A program made the position numbers and the translations under genes. Below, one piece after another: positions 7,701 to 16,444 of a stretch of 64,000 nucleotides of DNA. Below the pieces are notes generated by a model. The model did not search any database, was not told the origin of the DNA, and saw only the letters and a list, made by a program, of their open reading frames with translations. Origin of the DNA: Nocardioides pinisoli (lineage in GTDB: Bacteria; Actinomycetota; Actinomycetes; Propionibacteriales; Nocardioidaceae); assembly GCF_024199985.1 (NCBI RefSeq), contig NZ_JANARS010000008.1, positions 1-64,000 of the forward strand. The letters run 5' to 3'. Position 1 is the first letter of the stretch. The number at the start of each line of letters is the position of its first letter.

Positions 7701-8453
7701 GTGAGCGACCAGTTCTACGCGGACGCGAGGCTCTACGACCGGCTGTTCCCCGGGGGCGACCGCGCCGTCGCGTTCTACCGGGCCGAGGCCGACCGACACG
7801 GCGGGTCCGTGCTGGAGCTGGGGAGCGGCACCGGGCACAAGCTCATCCCGATCGCCGCCGACGGCCACCCGTGCACGGGCCTCGAGCGGTCCCCGGCCAT
7901 GCTCGGCGAGGCGCGGCGCAAGGCGGCCGAGCGAGGCGTCGAGGTGGAGTGGGTGCAGGGCGACATGCGCGAGCTCGACCTCGGCCGCACCTTCGACCTC
8001 GTCGTCATCGCCGCCAACTCGCTGCTGCACCTGCAGACCTCGGAGGAGCTGGTCGGCTGCCTCCGGTCGGTGCGACGGCACCTCGCGCCCGGGGGACGGC
8101 TCGTCCTCGACGTCTTCAACCCCAGCGTGCGCATGCTCGCCCTGGCCGACGGGGTACGGCGCCGGCGCGAGGCGTCGTCCTACGTGGACCCCGACCGTGG
8201 CGTCGTGCACGTCGACGTCGCCGAGACCTACGACGCGGCCGCGCAGGTGACCCGCGGCAGCTGGTACTTCTCGAGCGACACCGAGGCCGACTTCCTCGTC
8301 GCTCCGCTCGAGATCCGGAGCATCTTCCCCCAAGAGCTGCCGCTGCTGCTCTCGCTCGGCGGCCTCCGGCTCGTCGAACGCCACGGCGACTGGTCCCGTG
8401 AGCCGTTCACCGCGGACGCGGCGCTCCAGATCTGTGTCTGCGAGCCGGACTGA
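7701..8453 (+). CDS. Class I SAM-dependent methyltransferase
   Basis: The 250-residue protein has SAM motif I VLELGSGTG (near residue 37), the acidic residue in GLERSPAML, the motif VQGDMREL, and the post-II region TFDLVVIAANSLLHL. The C-terminal half is a beta-rich region that in this family covers the active site. The GTG at 7701 is chosen because a GGGGG run lies 8 bases upstream. A second GTG at 7692 would add three residues. The substrate is unknown. It lies tail to tail with the thioesterase gene. Confidence 0.8.
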   Translation: MSDQFYADARLYDRLFPGGDRAVAFYRAEADRHGGSVLELGSGTGHKLIPIAADGHPCTGLERSPAMLGEARRKAAERGVEVEWVQGDMRELDLGRTFDLVVIAANSLLHLQTSEELVGCLRSVRRHLAPGGRLVLDVFNPSVRMLALADGVRRRREASSYVDPDRGVVHVDVAETYDAAAQVTRGSWYFSSDTEADFLVAPLEIRSIFPQELPLLLSLGGLRLVERHGDWSREPFTADAALQICVCEPD

Positions 8454-8485
8454 GGCGGGCTGAGGCGGGCTCCGGCGGGCAGAGG

Positions 8486-8941
8486 TCAGGCGGCCGGGGC
8501 GTCGAGCAGCGCGCAGGTGATGCGCGCGGTGCACACGCGACGGCCCTGCTCGTCGGTGATCGCGATGTCGTACGACGTCGACGACCGGCCGAGGTGGATG
8601 GCGCTCGCGACGCCGGTGACGATGCCGGACGTGGCCGAGCGGTGGTGCGTGGCGTTGATGTCCACCCCGACGGCGATCTTGGCCGGGTAGGCGTGGATGG
8701 CGGACCCGATCGAGCCCAGGGTCTCGGCCAGGACGACCGACGCGCCGCCGTGCAGGAGGCCGAAGGGCTGGGTGTTGCCCTCCACCGGCATGGTCGCCAC
8801 GACCCGCTCCGCGGACACCTCGACGAGCTGGACGCCCATCTTGTCGTTGAGCCGTCCGTTGCCCTGGGGGAGGAACGCGACGAGCTCCTCGACGCTCAGG
8901 TCGGCCAGCGACGCAGGTGGGGTGTCGGGTGTCTCGCTCAT
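8486..8941 (-). CDS. PaaI-type hotdog-fold thioesterase
   Basis: The 151-residue single-hotdog protein has the PaaI/YbdB-type active-site segment FGLLHGGASVVLAETLGS (near residue 64) and the conserved VDINATHHRSA strand. It probably hydrolyses acyl-CoA thioesters. The ATG at 8941 has no ribosome binding site, but the hexamer CAGAAT ends 6 bp upstream, as expected for a leaderless transcript. It is divergent from polA, and the two start codons are only about 85 bp apart. Confidence 0.85.
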   Translation of the reverse strand: MSETPDTPPASLADLSVEELVAFLPQGNGRLNDKMGVQLVEVSAERVVATMPVEGNTQPFGLLHGGASVVLAETLGSIGSAIHAYPAKIAVGVDINATHHRSATSGIVTGVASAIHLGRSSTSYDIAITDEQGRRVCTARITCALLDAPAA

Positions 8942-8947
8942 GCCGTC

Positions 8948-8953
8948 ATTCTG
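8948..8953 (-). promoter_or_regulatory. -10 element for the thioesterase gene
   Basis: On the minus strand CAGAAT lies 6 bp before the ATG at 8941. There is no ribosome binding site, so the transcript is probably leaderless. Confidence 0.35.
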
Positions 8954-9013
8954 TCGGAGCGGGGCGCGCTGGCGGCGCCGGGGCTGGGCACGGCCGGTGT
9001 CGGTCGCGGCGGC

Positions 9014-9019
9014 TAGAGT
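9014..9019 (+). promoter_or_regulatory. -10 element for leaderless polA
   Basis: TAGAGT lies 6 bp before the polA GTG at 9026 with no purine-rich ribosome binding site between. Confidence 0.45.
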
Positions 9020-9025
9020 CGGCGG

Positions 9026-11728
9026 GTGCCTGAGACGAGCGAGCCCACCCGCCCCCGCCTCCTCCTGCTGGACGGCCACTCGCTGGCCTACCGCGCGTTC
9101 TTCGCGTTGCCCGTGGAGAACTTCGCGACCGCCTCCGGGCAGCACACCAACGCCGTCTACGGCTTCACCTCGATGCTGGTCAACGTGCTGCGCGACGAGG
9201 CCCCGACCCACGTCGCCGTGGCGTTCGACAAGTCGCGCCAGACCTTCCGGCTCGAGGAGTACAGCGACTACAAGGCCAAGCGCAACAAGACCCCCGACGA
9301 GTTCGGCAGCCAGCTGCCCCTGATCCGGCGGGTGCTCGACGCGCTGCACATCCAGCACCTGTCGATGGAGGGCTACGAGGCCGACGACATCATCGCGACC
9401 CTCGCCACCCAGGCGCTCGCGGAGGGGATGCAGGTCCTCATCATGACCGGCGACCGCGACTCCATCCAGCTCGTCACCGACGACTCCACCGTGCTCTACA
9501 CGATGCGCGGGGTGAGCGAGCTGGCGCGGCTGACCCCGGCCGCGGTCCAGGAGAAGTACGGCGTCCCGCCCCACCGCTACCCCGAGCTCGCGGCCATCGT
9601 GGGGGAGACGTCCGACAACCTGCCGGGCGTCCCGGGTGTCGGCCAGGGCTACGCCGCCAAGTGGATCAACCAGTTCGACGGCCTCGACAACGTCATCGCC
9701 CGCGCCGACGAGATCACCGGCAAGAAGGGGGAGGCGCTGCGCGCCCACCTCGGTGACGTCATCCGCAACCGCCGGCTCAACGCGCTGGTGCGCGACCTGA
9801 CGCTGCCGGTGCGTCCCGAGGGCCTGGTCCGGCAGCCGTGGGACCGCACCGCCGGTCTCGAGCTCCTCGACGAGCTGGAGTTCCGCGGCGAGCTCCGCAC
9901 CCGGCTGCTCGAGACGATCGACCCCGACCCGGGCGACGTCGCCGAGGCCGAGGCGGGCTTCGAGCTCGACGGATGCCGCCTGGGCGCCGGCGAGGCCGCC
10001 GCGTGGCTCGACGTGCACGCGCCCGCCGGCACACGGGTGGGGGTGTCCGTCCAGGGCAGCTGGCGCGCCGGCACGGGCGAGGTCATCTCGCTCGCCGTGG
10101 CGACCCGCGAGGGGCAGGCGGCGTGGATCGACGTGACCGACATCGGACCCGACGACGACGCGGCGGTGGCGGCGTGGCTGGCCGACCCGGACCGCCCCAA
10201 GGCCGTCCACGACGCCAAGGGGCCGAGCCTCGCCCTGGCCGCGCGCGGGTGGGCGCTCGCCGGCCTCGAGGTCGACACCGCGCTCGCGGCGTACCTCGTC
10301 CAGCCCGACCAGCGCTCCTACGACCTCGCCGACCTGACCCTGCGCTACCTCAAGCGCGAGCTGCGCCAGGACACCGTCGACGCTGACCAGCTCAGCTTCG
10401 ACGCGATGGACGACACGACGGCCAGTGACACCGCGATGCTCACCGCTCGGGCCGTCCTCGACCTCGCGGACGCGCTCGACGACGCGGTCGAGGAGCACGG
10501 CGGCACCCGTCTGCTGCGCGAGGTCGAGCTCCCGCTCATCGGCACCCTCGCCCGCATGGAGCAGGTCGGCATCGCGGTCGACATCGACTACCTCGAGCGC
10601 CTGGAGTCGGAGTTCAGCGACCAGGTGCGGGCGGCAGCGACCGACGCCTACGACGTCATCGGCAAGGAGATCAACCTCGGCTCGCCCAAGCAGCTGCAGG
10701 TGGTCCTCTTCGACGAGCTCGACATGCCGAAGACCAAGCGCACCAAGACCGGCTACACCACCGATGCCGATGCGCTGCAGCAGCTCTTCGAGAAGACCGC
10801 GCACCCCTTCCTCCAGCACCTGCTGCGCCACCGCGACGTGATCCGGCTGCGCCAGACGGTGGAGGGCCTGCTCAAGACCGTCGCGTCCGACGGCCGCATC
10901 CACACGACCTACAACCAGATCATCGCGGCCACGGGCCGGCTCTCCAGCACCGACCCCAACCTGCAGAACATCCCGATCCGCACCGAGGCCGGTCGCCGGA
11001 TCCGCGAGGGCTTCGTCGTCGGCGAGGGCGGCGAGTCGCTGATGACCGCCGACTACAGCCAGGTCGAGATGCGGATCATGGCTCACCTGTCCGAGGACGC
11101 CCTCCTCATCGAGGCGTTCAGGTCGGGCCAGGACTTCCACTCCATCACCGCCGCCCGCGTCTTCGGGGTCGCCGCCGAGGACGTGAGCGTCGAGCAGCGC
11201 GCCAAGATCAAGGCGATGAACTACGGCCTCGCCTACGGCCTGTCGGCGTTCGGCCTCTCGCAACAGCTGCGCATCGACACCTCCGAGGCCCGCGGGCTGA
11301 TGGACGAGTACTTCGAGACGTTCGGCGGCGTCCGCGACTACCTCGGCGGCATCGTCGACGAGGCTCGTCGCTCCGGCTTCACCGAGACCATCCTCGGTCG
11401 TCGCCGCTACCTGCCCGACCTGACCAGCGACAACCGCCAACGGCGCGAGATGGCCGAGCGGATGGCGCTCAACGCGCCGATCCAGGGCTCGGCCGCCGAC
11501 CTCGTCAAGGTCGCCATGCTCGGCGTCGAGCGGGCGCTGGCGGAGCAGGGCCTGCGCTCCCGCATGCTGCTCCAGGTCCACGACGAGCTCGTCTTCGAGG
11601 TGGCGCCGGGGGAGGGCGACGAGCTCGCCGCGCTCGTGCGCGCCGAGATGGGTGGCGCTGCCGACCTTGCCGTGCCGCTCGACGTGTCCATCGGCACCGG
11701 GCGCAGCTGGCACGACGCCGCTCACTGA
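9026..11728 (+). CDS. polA: DNA polymerase I
   Basis: The 900-residue protein has three domains. The 5' nuclease domain (about 1-300) carries LLLDGHSLAYRAFFALP, YEADDIIATLA and IMTGDRD. The 3'-5' exonuclease-like domain (about 320-500) has lost the first catalytic acidic pair (the region reads VGVSVQGSW), as in other actinobacterial PolA proteins, so proofreading is unlikely. The polymerase domain (about 520-900) keeps motif A (TADYSQVEMRIMAHL), motif B (RAKIKAMNYGLAYGLS) and motif C (LLQVHDELVFE). It removes RNA primers and fills gaps in replication and repair. The length is normal for the group. Confidence 0.97.
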   Translation: MPETSEPTRPRLLLLDGHSLAYRAFFALPVENFATASGQHTNAVYGFTSMLVNVLRDEAPTHVAVAFDKSRQTFRLEEYSDYKAKRNKTPDEFGSQLPLIRRVLDALHIQHLSMEGYEADDIIATLATQALAEGMQVLIMTGDRDSIQLVTDDSTVLYTMRGVSELARLTPAAVQEKYGVPPHRYPELAAIVGETSDNLPGVPGVGQGYAAKWINQFDGLDNVIARADEITGKKGEALRAHLGDVIRNRRLNALVRDLTLPVRPEGLVRQPWDRTAGLELLDELEFRGELRTRLLETIDPDPGDVAEAEAGFELDGCRLGAGEAAAWLDVHAPAGTRVGVSVQGSWRAGTGEVISLAVATREGQAAWIDVTDIGPDDDAAVAAWLADPDRPKAVHDAKGPSLALAARGWALAGLEVDTALAAYLVQPDQRSYDLADLTLRYLKRELRQDTVDADQLSFDAMDDTTASDTAMLTARAVLDLADALDDAVEEHGGTRLLREVELPLIGTLARMEQVGIAVDIDYLERLESEFSDQVRAAATDAYDVIGKEINLGSPKQLQVVLFDELDMPKTKRTKTGYTTDADALQQLFEKTAHPFLQHLLRHRDVIRLRQTVEGLLKTVASDGRIHTTYNQIIAATGRLSSTDPNLQNIPIRTEAGRRIREGFVVGEGGESLMTADYSQVEMRIMAHLSEDALLIEAFRSGQDFHSITAARVFGVAAEDVSVEQRAKIKAMNYGLAYGLSAFGLSQQLRIDTSEARGLMDEYFETFGGVRDYLGGIVDEARRSGFTETILGRRRYLPDLTSDNRQRREMAERMALNAPIQGSAADLVKVAMLGVERALAEQGLRSRMLLQVHDELVFEVAPGEGDELAALVRAEMGGAADLAVPLDVSIGTGRSWHDAAH

Positions 11729-11736
11729 GCGGGTCG

Positions 11737-11755
11737 GGCCGCCTCGGTTGCGGCC
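11737..11755. terminator. Short hairpin between polA and the flippase gene
   Basis: GGCCGC (11737-11742) pairs with GCGGCC (11750-11755) between two convergent genes. It is a weak candidate for a bidirectional terminator. Confidence 0.35.
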
Positions 11756-11760
11756 GCCGC

Positions 11761-13011
11761 TCAGCCCGGCGGCGTGGGCGTGACGGGCGGGACGGGCGCC
11801 CCCCGGTTGATCCGCAGGCTGGCGAGCGTCAGCACCACGAGGAGTGTCGTGTCGACGGCGACGACCGACGTCACCAGCTCCGCGACGGAGTCGGCCTGGA
11901 GCCCCAGCGCGACCAGCGCGGCCAATGCGGCCCACACGAGCAGCACGGAGCGCCGCGCCTGCCTGGCCAGGACGGCGTACACCTGCAGCTGCAGCATGGC
12001 GAGCACGGTGCCGAGGGTCGCGAAGAGCCAGAGCAGTCCCTCGACCTCGCCGAACTCCGCGCCACCCACGAAGATCATCGCCACGCCCGACAACAGCTCG
12101 GCGGCGAGGACTGCGAGAGCTCCGATGGCGCCGATGGCGACCAGGCTCCGGACCAGGGCGCGCTTGCGATGCTCGGGCGAGGCCATGTCCGGGAACGCGA
12201 CCACGACGATGAACTGAGGCAGGAACAGCATCACCTTCGTCATGATCAGGCCGGCGGCGTAGAGGCCCGCGTCGTGGTCGTCGAGCACGTTGCGGGCGAT
12301 GACGATGTCGACGCTGGAGAGGGCGAAGAAGACGAAGAGCACCTGGGCGTTGTGGGTGCTCTCCACCAGCATCGCCCGGGCCGAATGCTCGGGCGCCGCA
12401 GTCTCGGGCGTACGACGCCTGCGCAGCACCCACCACCCGACGGCCACCGGGAAGGCGTAACCCAGGGCGACGCCGAGGACGGCCGTGGTGGCGTCGGGGC
12501 GCCAGAGGATCAGCGCGGTGCCGACGACGAGGCGAGGGATCCCGCTCGCGAGGTACAACACGGAGAGGGCGCCCCACCTGCGCTCTCCCTGCAGCACACC
12601 TGCCTGGCCGCCCGTCAAGGTGAGCGGGACGACGGCGCACGCGAGGATCACGGCGGTGAGCACGTCGTCGAGGTTGAGCATCCTCGTGACCACCGGTGAC
12701 AGCGCCAGCACGACGAGGCCGAGGACGAGCGACACCCGGGTCGACAACGACAGGATCGACTGCTCGATGGCGGCGACGTTGTCGCGGTCGACGGCGATGC
12801 GGCGGGCTGCGGTGGCCTGCAGGCCGAGGGCGCCCACCTGGACGACGATGAGCACGCTCAGGCAGGCGGCCAGCGCGCCGTACTCGCTCGGCCCCATGAT
12901 GCGCGCCGCCAGCATCGTGAAGCCGTAGGTGGCGAGGTTCATGACGCTGGTGGCAACGGCGACAGCACTGCCGTCGAGGGTGCGCGGGTGCGCGGTCGAC
13001 GGCCTGGTCAC
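11761..13011 (-). CDS. Polysaccharide flippase-like membrane protein (MOP superfamily)
   Basis: The 416-residue protein is almost entirely hydrophobic, with about 12 predicted membrane segments. Its N-terminal half has the polysaccharide-export pattern (NLATYGFTMLAARIMGPSEYGALAACL), typical of Wzx/RfbX-like lipid-linked oligosaccharide flippases. It would move lipid-linked glycan units across the membrane, which fits the neighbouring glycosyltransferases (inference). The GTG at 13011 has no ribosome binding site, but TAGGAT lies 6 bp upstream. Its start is divergent from the membrane protein at 13116. Confidence 0.75.
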   Translation of the reverse strand: MTRPSTAHPRTLDGSAVAVATSVMNLATYGFTMLAARIMGPSEYGALAACLSVLIVVQVGALGLQATAARRIAVDRDNVAAIEQSILSLSTRVSLVLGLVVLALSPVVTRMLNLDDVLTAVILACAVVPLTLTGGQAGVLQGERRWGALSVLYLASGIPRLVVGTALILWRPDATTAVLGVALGYAFPVAVGWWVLRRRRTPETAAPEHSARAMLVESTHNAQVLFVFFALSSVDIVIARNVLDDHDAGLYAAGLIMTKVMLFLPQFIVVVAFPDMASPEHRKRALVRSLVAIGAIGALAVLAAELLSGVAMIFVGGAEFGEVEGLLWLFATLGTVLAMLQLQVYAVLARQARRSVLLVWAALAALVALGLQADSVAELVTSVVAVDTTLLVVLTLASLRINRGAPVPPVTPTPPG

Positions 13012-13017
13012 TGCGGC

Positions 13018-13023
13018 ATCCTA
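13018..13023 (-). promoter_or_regulatory. -10 element for the flippase gene
   Basis: On the minus strand TAGGAT ends 6 bp before the GTG at 13011, a leaderless arrangement. Confidence 0.45.
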
Positions 13024-13101
13024 GGTGCACGGCCGTCCCGACCCGGGACCCGTCGGCGGCCGCGCCCCGTCGGAAGCCCGGCTGCGCCGGCACCGACCAC
13101 C

Positions 13102-13107
13102 TAGGCT
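13102..13107 (+). promoter_or_regulatory. -10 element for the membrane protein gene at 13116
   Basis: TAGGCT lies 8 bp before the GTG at 13116 with no ribosome binding site. Confidence 0.45.
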
Positions 13108-13115
13108 GTGCTCCC

Positions 13116-14900
13116 GTGCGGACAACGACCGGCGCCTGGGCGCTGCGCCTGGCCCCGGTCGCGTGGTCCGCGCTGCTGGCGCTGCTGATGCTGGGCAGCG
13201 CGCTGTCGCCGGGTCTCGTGCTGACCTACGACATGGTGTGGGTGCCCGACCTCACCGTGCGCGGCGACTTCCTCGGCCTGGGGTCCAACCTGCCGCGGGC
13301 GGTCCCGTCCGACATGGTGGTGGCGCTGCTCGACGACGTGACCACCGGCGTGGTGCTGCAGAAGGCGGTGCTGGTCGGTGCGCTGGTCCTGGCCGGTACC
13401 GGTGCCTGGCGGCTGCTGGGACGTGCCGGCGTCCTCGCCGCCCTCGCCGGGTCGACCTTCTACGTGTGGAACCCGTTCGTGGCCGAGCGGCTGGGCATCG
13501 GCCACTGGCCGCTCCTGATGACGTACGCCGCCCTGCCGTGGATCCACCTGCTCGCCCGTCGCCTGGCTGCGGGCGAGAGGTGCCTGCCGCAGCTGGTGCT
13601 CTGGCTGGCCTTCGCGAGCCTGAACCCGGTCGGGGGCATCATCGCCGGGCTGTACGCCGTCGTGGGCGTGGCGGTGGACGGCCGCAGCGCCGCTCGCGCG
13701 GCGGCCTGGACGGTGGCCTCCGTCGTCGCGGTGAACGCACCGTGGATCGCGGCGGGCGCACTGCACGGCACGGGGACGGTGAGCGACCCCGCGGCCGTTC
13801 GGCTCTTCGCGGCGCAGGCCGAGGGCGTCCTGCCCGCCTGGGCTGCCGCACTCGGTCTGGGAGGCATCTGGAACGCGGAGGTGGTGCCGGCCTCGCGCAC
13901 GAGCTGGGTGGGTCTGGTCTCACTCCTGCTGGTGCTCGCCGTCTGCGGCGCCGGGCTGAGGTCGTGGCTCGGTGCGGAGGGCCGGCAGGCCCGGCTGGCG
14001 CTCACCGCCCCGGCAGCCCTCGGCCTGGTGGTCGCGCTGGCCGGGACGGTCGCGCCCGGTCTCGTGGGTTGGCTCGTCGGCCACGTGCCCGGCGGGGGAC
14101 TGGTGCGCGACGGCACCCGGTTCCTGGCCCTGCTGGCACCGCTGCTGGCGGTGCTCTTCGGACGCGGCGTCGCCCGGCTGACGGCGTCCGTGCCCGCACG
14201 TACGCCCGCCGCGGTGCTGGGCACCGTCCTGGTCCTGATGCCCGTCACGCTCATGCCCGACGCCGCGCTGGGCCTCTCCGGACGCCTCGACGCCGTCGAC
14301 CTCCCCGCCGACTTCGAGGCCGCCCGGCGGGCCGTCGAGGAGAGCCGGCGCGCCGGACGCGAGGGCGACGTGCTCTCCCTGCCGTTCACCTCCTACCGCC
14401 GGCCGGGCTGGAACGACGGCCGACGCACGCTCGACCCGGTCGGGCGCTACCTCCCCGCCGACTACCTCGCGAGCGACACCTTGGTCGTGTCGGGCACCGA
14501 GGTGGCGGGGGAGGACGCTCGGGCCCGGCGCGTGGCCCGTGACCTCGCGACGATGACGGGGCGTGACCTGGAGCGGGCCCTCGCCGGCGAGGGGATCGCC
14601 TGGGTCGTGGCCGACCGCGAGGCCACGCGCGCGCTGGCGGCCGAGGGCCTCGACGCGCCGGCGTACGGCACGCTCCCCGAGCTGCCCGGTGCCCGGGTGC
14701 TGCACGACGGGGAGCTGCTCACCGTCTGGGAGCTGCCCGACCCCGCCAGCGAGCCGGCCGGGACCGTCTCGAGCCGGCCCGTCCGGCTCGGGGTGCTGCT
14801 GGGCGCCTGGGCGCTCGCGGGCGGCGTGGTGGCCGCGGCAGCCCTGCGGGTGGCGACCCGGCGCTGGACCACTTCACGCCAAATGCGCCGGGAGGCGTGA
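13116..14900 (+). CDS. Large polytopic membrane protein, possible GT-C glycosyltransferase
   Basis: The 594-residue protein has about ten hydrophobic segments in its first 430 residues and a soluble C-terminal part with a final membrane segment (LGVLLGAWALAGGVVAAAAL). After the first membrane segment comes a loop with several Asp residues (LTYDMVWVPDLTVRGD), as in GT-C enzymes. The later segment GGGLVRDGTRFLALLAPLLA resembles the loop in the AftD-like proteins that contains HKFDP. I recall a similar protein (Rv0226c) near the mycobacterial aftD region. The donor would be a lipid-phosphate sugar, but the reaction is not known. It is followed at once by DUF2613. Confidence 0.55.
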   Translation: MRTTTGAWALRLAPVAWSALLALLMLGSALSPGLVLTYDMVWVPDLTVRGDFLGLGSNLPRAVPSDMVVALLDDVTTGVVLQKAVLVGALVLAGTGAWRLLGRAGVLAALAGSTFYVWNPFVAERLGIGHWPLLMTYAALPWIHLLARRLAAGERCLPQLVLWLAFASLNPVGGIIAGLYAVVGVAVDGRSAARAAAWTVASVVAVNAPWIAAGALHGTGTVSDPAAVRLFAAQAEGVLPAWAAALGLGGIWNAEVVPASRTSWVGLVSLLLVLAVCGAGLRSWLGAEGRQARLALTAPAALGLVVALAGTVAPGLVGWLVGHVPGGGLVRDGTRFLALLAPLLAVLFGRGVARLTASVPARTPAAVLGTVLVLMPVTLMPDAALGLSGRLDAVDLPADFEAARRAVEESRRAGREGDVLSLPFTSYRRPGWNDGRRTLDPVGRYLPADYLASDTLVVSGTEVAGEDARARRVARDLATMTGRDLERALAGEGIAWVVADREATRALAAEGLDAPAYGTLPELPGARVLHDGELLTVWELPDPASEPAGTVSSRPVRLGVLLGAWALAGGVVAAAALRVATRRWTTSRQMRREA

Positions 14901-14944
14901 CGGGGTGCTACGGTTTGGTTCGGTCTAGTGAACTGGAGACATTC

Positions 14945-15100
14945 GTGCAGGGATTGATCGGTGGCATCGTCGCGGTCGTCGTCGGCCTCGTGCTTGCCGG
15001 ACTCACCACCTTCGGTGTCGTCAACACGGTGAGCAGCGCCCCGTCGCAGCCCGACCAGAGCGTCATGGACTACGGCACCAACCAGCAGGCTGCCGAGTAG
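14945..15100 (+). CDS. DUF2613 small membrane protein
   Basis: The 51-residue protein consists mainly of one membrane segment (GLIGGIVAVVVGLVLAGLTT) and a short polar tail ending MDYGTNQQAAE. This is the pattern of DUF2613, a family found beside aftD in mycobacteria (Rv0236A, from memory). The GTG at 14945 has a GGAG ribosome binding site 6 bases upstream. The function is unknown. It probably associates with the large membrane glycosyltransferases of the region. Two hairpins follow the stop codon, so it ends a transcription unit. Confidence 0.8.
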   Translation: MQGLIGGIVAVVVGLVLAGLTTFGVVNTVSSAPSQPDQSVMDYGTNQQAAE

Positions 15101-15107
15101 ATCCGTC

Positions 15108-15161
15108 CCCGGGCGTCGTCGCCCGGGTCCCGCCACGCGTCCGACCTCAGGTCGGGCGCGT
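15108..15161 (+). terminator. Two consecutive terminator hairpins after DUF2613
   Basis: CCCGGGCG (15108-15115) pairs with CGCCCGGG (15120-15127) around TCGT. A second stem of 12 bp, ACGCGTCCGACC (15135-15146) with GGTCGGGCGCGT (15150-15161), follows and has one G-T pair. They lie between convergent genes and probably stop transcription from both sides. Confidence 0.7.
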
Positions 15162-15203
15162 CTGCGTTTGCCGGGACCGGTCACGGGGGCCGGTGAGTGC
15201 CGG

Positions 15204-16367
15204 TCAGGGGCCGTCGGGGTCCTCGACCGCGACCCGTCGGCCGGCCAGCACGTCGGACAGGACGTGCGCGAAGGACTCCTGGGAGTGCGCCCAGGAGAAC
15301 GTGTGGGACATCTCGCGCGCTCCCTTGCCCAGTCGCCGGCGCTCGGCGGTGTCGGACACGAGCCACCGAACGGCCTCGACGAGCTCGGCCGGGGTGTCGA
15401 CCAGCAGCCCGGAGGTGCCGTCGTCGATCGACTCCCGGGTCCCGCCAGCTGACGCGTAGGCGATCGTGGGGACACCGTGGCTTCCGGCCTCGCCGATGAC
15501 GATGCCCCAGCCCTCCTTCAGCGACGGCAGCAGCATGACCCAGGACCGGGCCAGGATCTCGTGCTTCTCCTGCTCGCTGACGTGCCCGGTGAACGTGACG
15601 GCGTCACCGGCGTCCCGCTCGGCGACGTAGGCCCGGAGGGACTCCTCCCACCAACCGTTGCCGACGACCACGAGGGTCGCGTCGGGATGGTCGGCGCGCA
15701 GGGCGACGATGACGTCGACGGCGTGCTCGACCTGCTTGTGCGGGACCAGGCGGCCCAGGACGCACAGCTGCGGGGAGGTGCTGCGCGGCACGTCCAGCAC
15801 CGGCGCTGGATCAGTACCGTTGTGGACGACGGCGATCCGTTCGCGACCCACGCCCAGGCTGATGAGCTCGCTTCGGGTGGCTCGCGAGACTGCGACGTAC
15901 TGTGAACGGCGGTAGAGGCGCGGCGCGAGCGCTCGCTCGATCCACCAGCCCACCCGCCCCAGCAGGCCCGGGTAGACGACGGGCCACTGCTCCCGGTGCA
16001 CGTGGTGGACGAGGACGACGACCGGCGCTCGGGTCGCAAGCCGGGTGAAGAAGGGCAACCCGTTCTGCACGTCGACGACGAGGTCGACCTTGCCGAAGCG
16101 GCCGAAGACGAGGCGGAGCATGCCGATGACATAGATCGCGAGGTGGTTGCCGCGCCGGACGAACCGGACGCCGTCGACGACTTCGTCGGCGGGCGCACGG
16201 TCGTGTGCGGCGCAGAAGACGGTCGCGTGGGCTCCGTGGCGCACCAACCCACGGGCCATCGCCTCGACGTAGCGCTCGGACCCCCCTCCTTCGGGATTCT
16301 GGGTGTCGCGCCAGTTGAACAGCACCACGTGACGTCCGCTGAGGGACGCGGGGTTCGCCGCCTGCAT
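15204..16367 (-). CDS. GT4-family glycosyltransferase
   Basis: The 387-residue protein has the GT-B fold of family 4. The N-terminal domain has the acceptor-side loop FNWRDTQNPEGGGSERYVEA, and the C-terminal donor domain carries CVLGRLVPHKQ, then FTGHVSEQEKHEIL, and the nucleotide-sugar EX7E motif in EGWGIVIGEAGSHGVP (near residue 287). It transfers a sugar from a nucleotide donor on the cytoplasmic face, probably during assembly of the envelope glycan encoded around it. I recall a comparable gene (Rv0225) near mycobacterial aftD. The ATG at 16367 has TAACCT 6 bp upstream and no ribosome binding site. Confidence 0.88.
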   Translation of the reverse strand: MQAANPASLSGRHVVLFNWRDTQNPEGGGSERYVEAMARGLVRHGAHATVFCAAHDRAPADEVVDGVRFVRRGNHLAIYVIGMLRLVFGRFGKVDLVVDVQNGLPFFTRLATRAPVVVLVHHVHREQWPVVYPGLLGRVGWWIERALAPRLYRRSQYVAVSRATRSELISLGVGRERIAVVHNGTDPAPVLDVPRSTSPQLCVLGRLVPHKQVEHAVDVIVALRADHPDATLVVVGNGWWEESLRAYVAERDAGDAVTFTGHVSEQEKHEILARSWVMLLPSLKEGWGIVIGEAGSHGVPTIAYASAGGTRESIDDGTSGLLVDTPAELVEAVRWLVSDTAERRRLGKGAREMSHTFSWAHSQESFAHVLSDVLAGRRVAVEDPDGP

Positions 16368-16373
16368 GAGGCT

Positions 16374-16379
16374 AGGTTA
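16374..16379 (-). promoter_or_regulatory. -10 element for the GT4 gene
   Basis: On the minus strand TAACCT ends 6 bp before the ATG at 16367, a leaderless arrangement. Confidence 0.45.
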
Positions 16380-16444
16380 CCCGCGAGTTGGGTTGGCGTC
16401 TGCGGTCTGGGAAGCACAGCGGAGCGACCGGTGGTTCGAGCCGG

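Noticed and set aside
8454..8485. Three GGCGGGC words spaced 10 bp apart
   Set aside because: Short, GC-rich and between convergent genes. Likely chance or part of a weak terminator.
8942..13093. Very long open frame on the minus strand continuing upstream of the thioesterase, across polA and the flippase gene
   Set aside because: It is the in-frame continuation of the thioesterase frame through antisense of polA. The protein is a low-complexity Arg/Gly/Asp run with no domain, a common effect of high GC.
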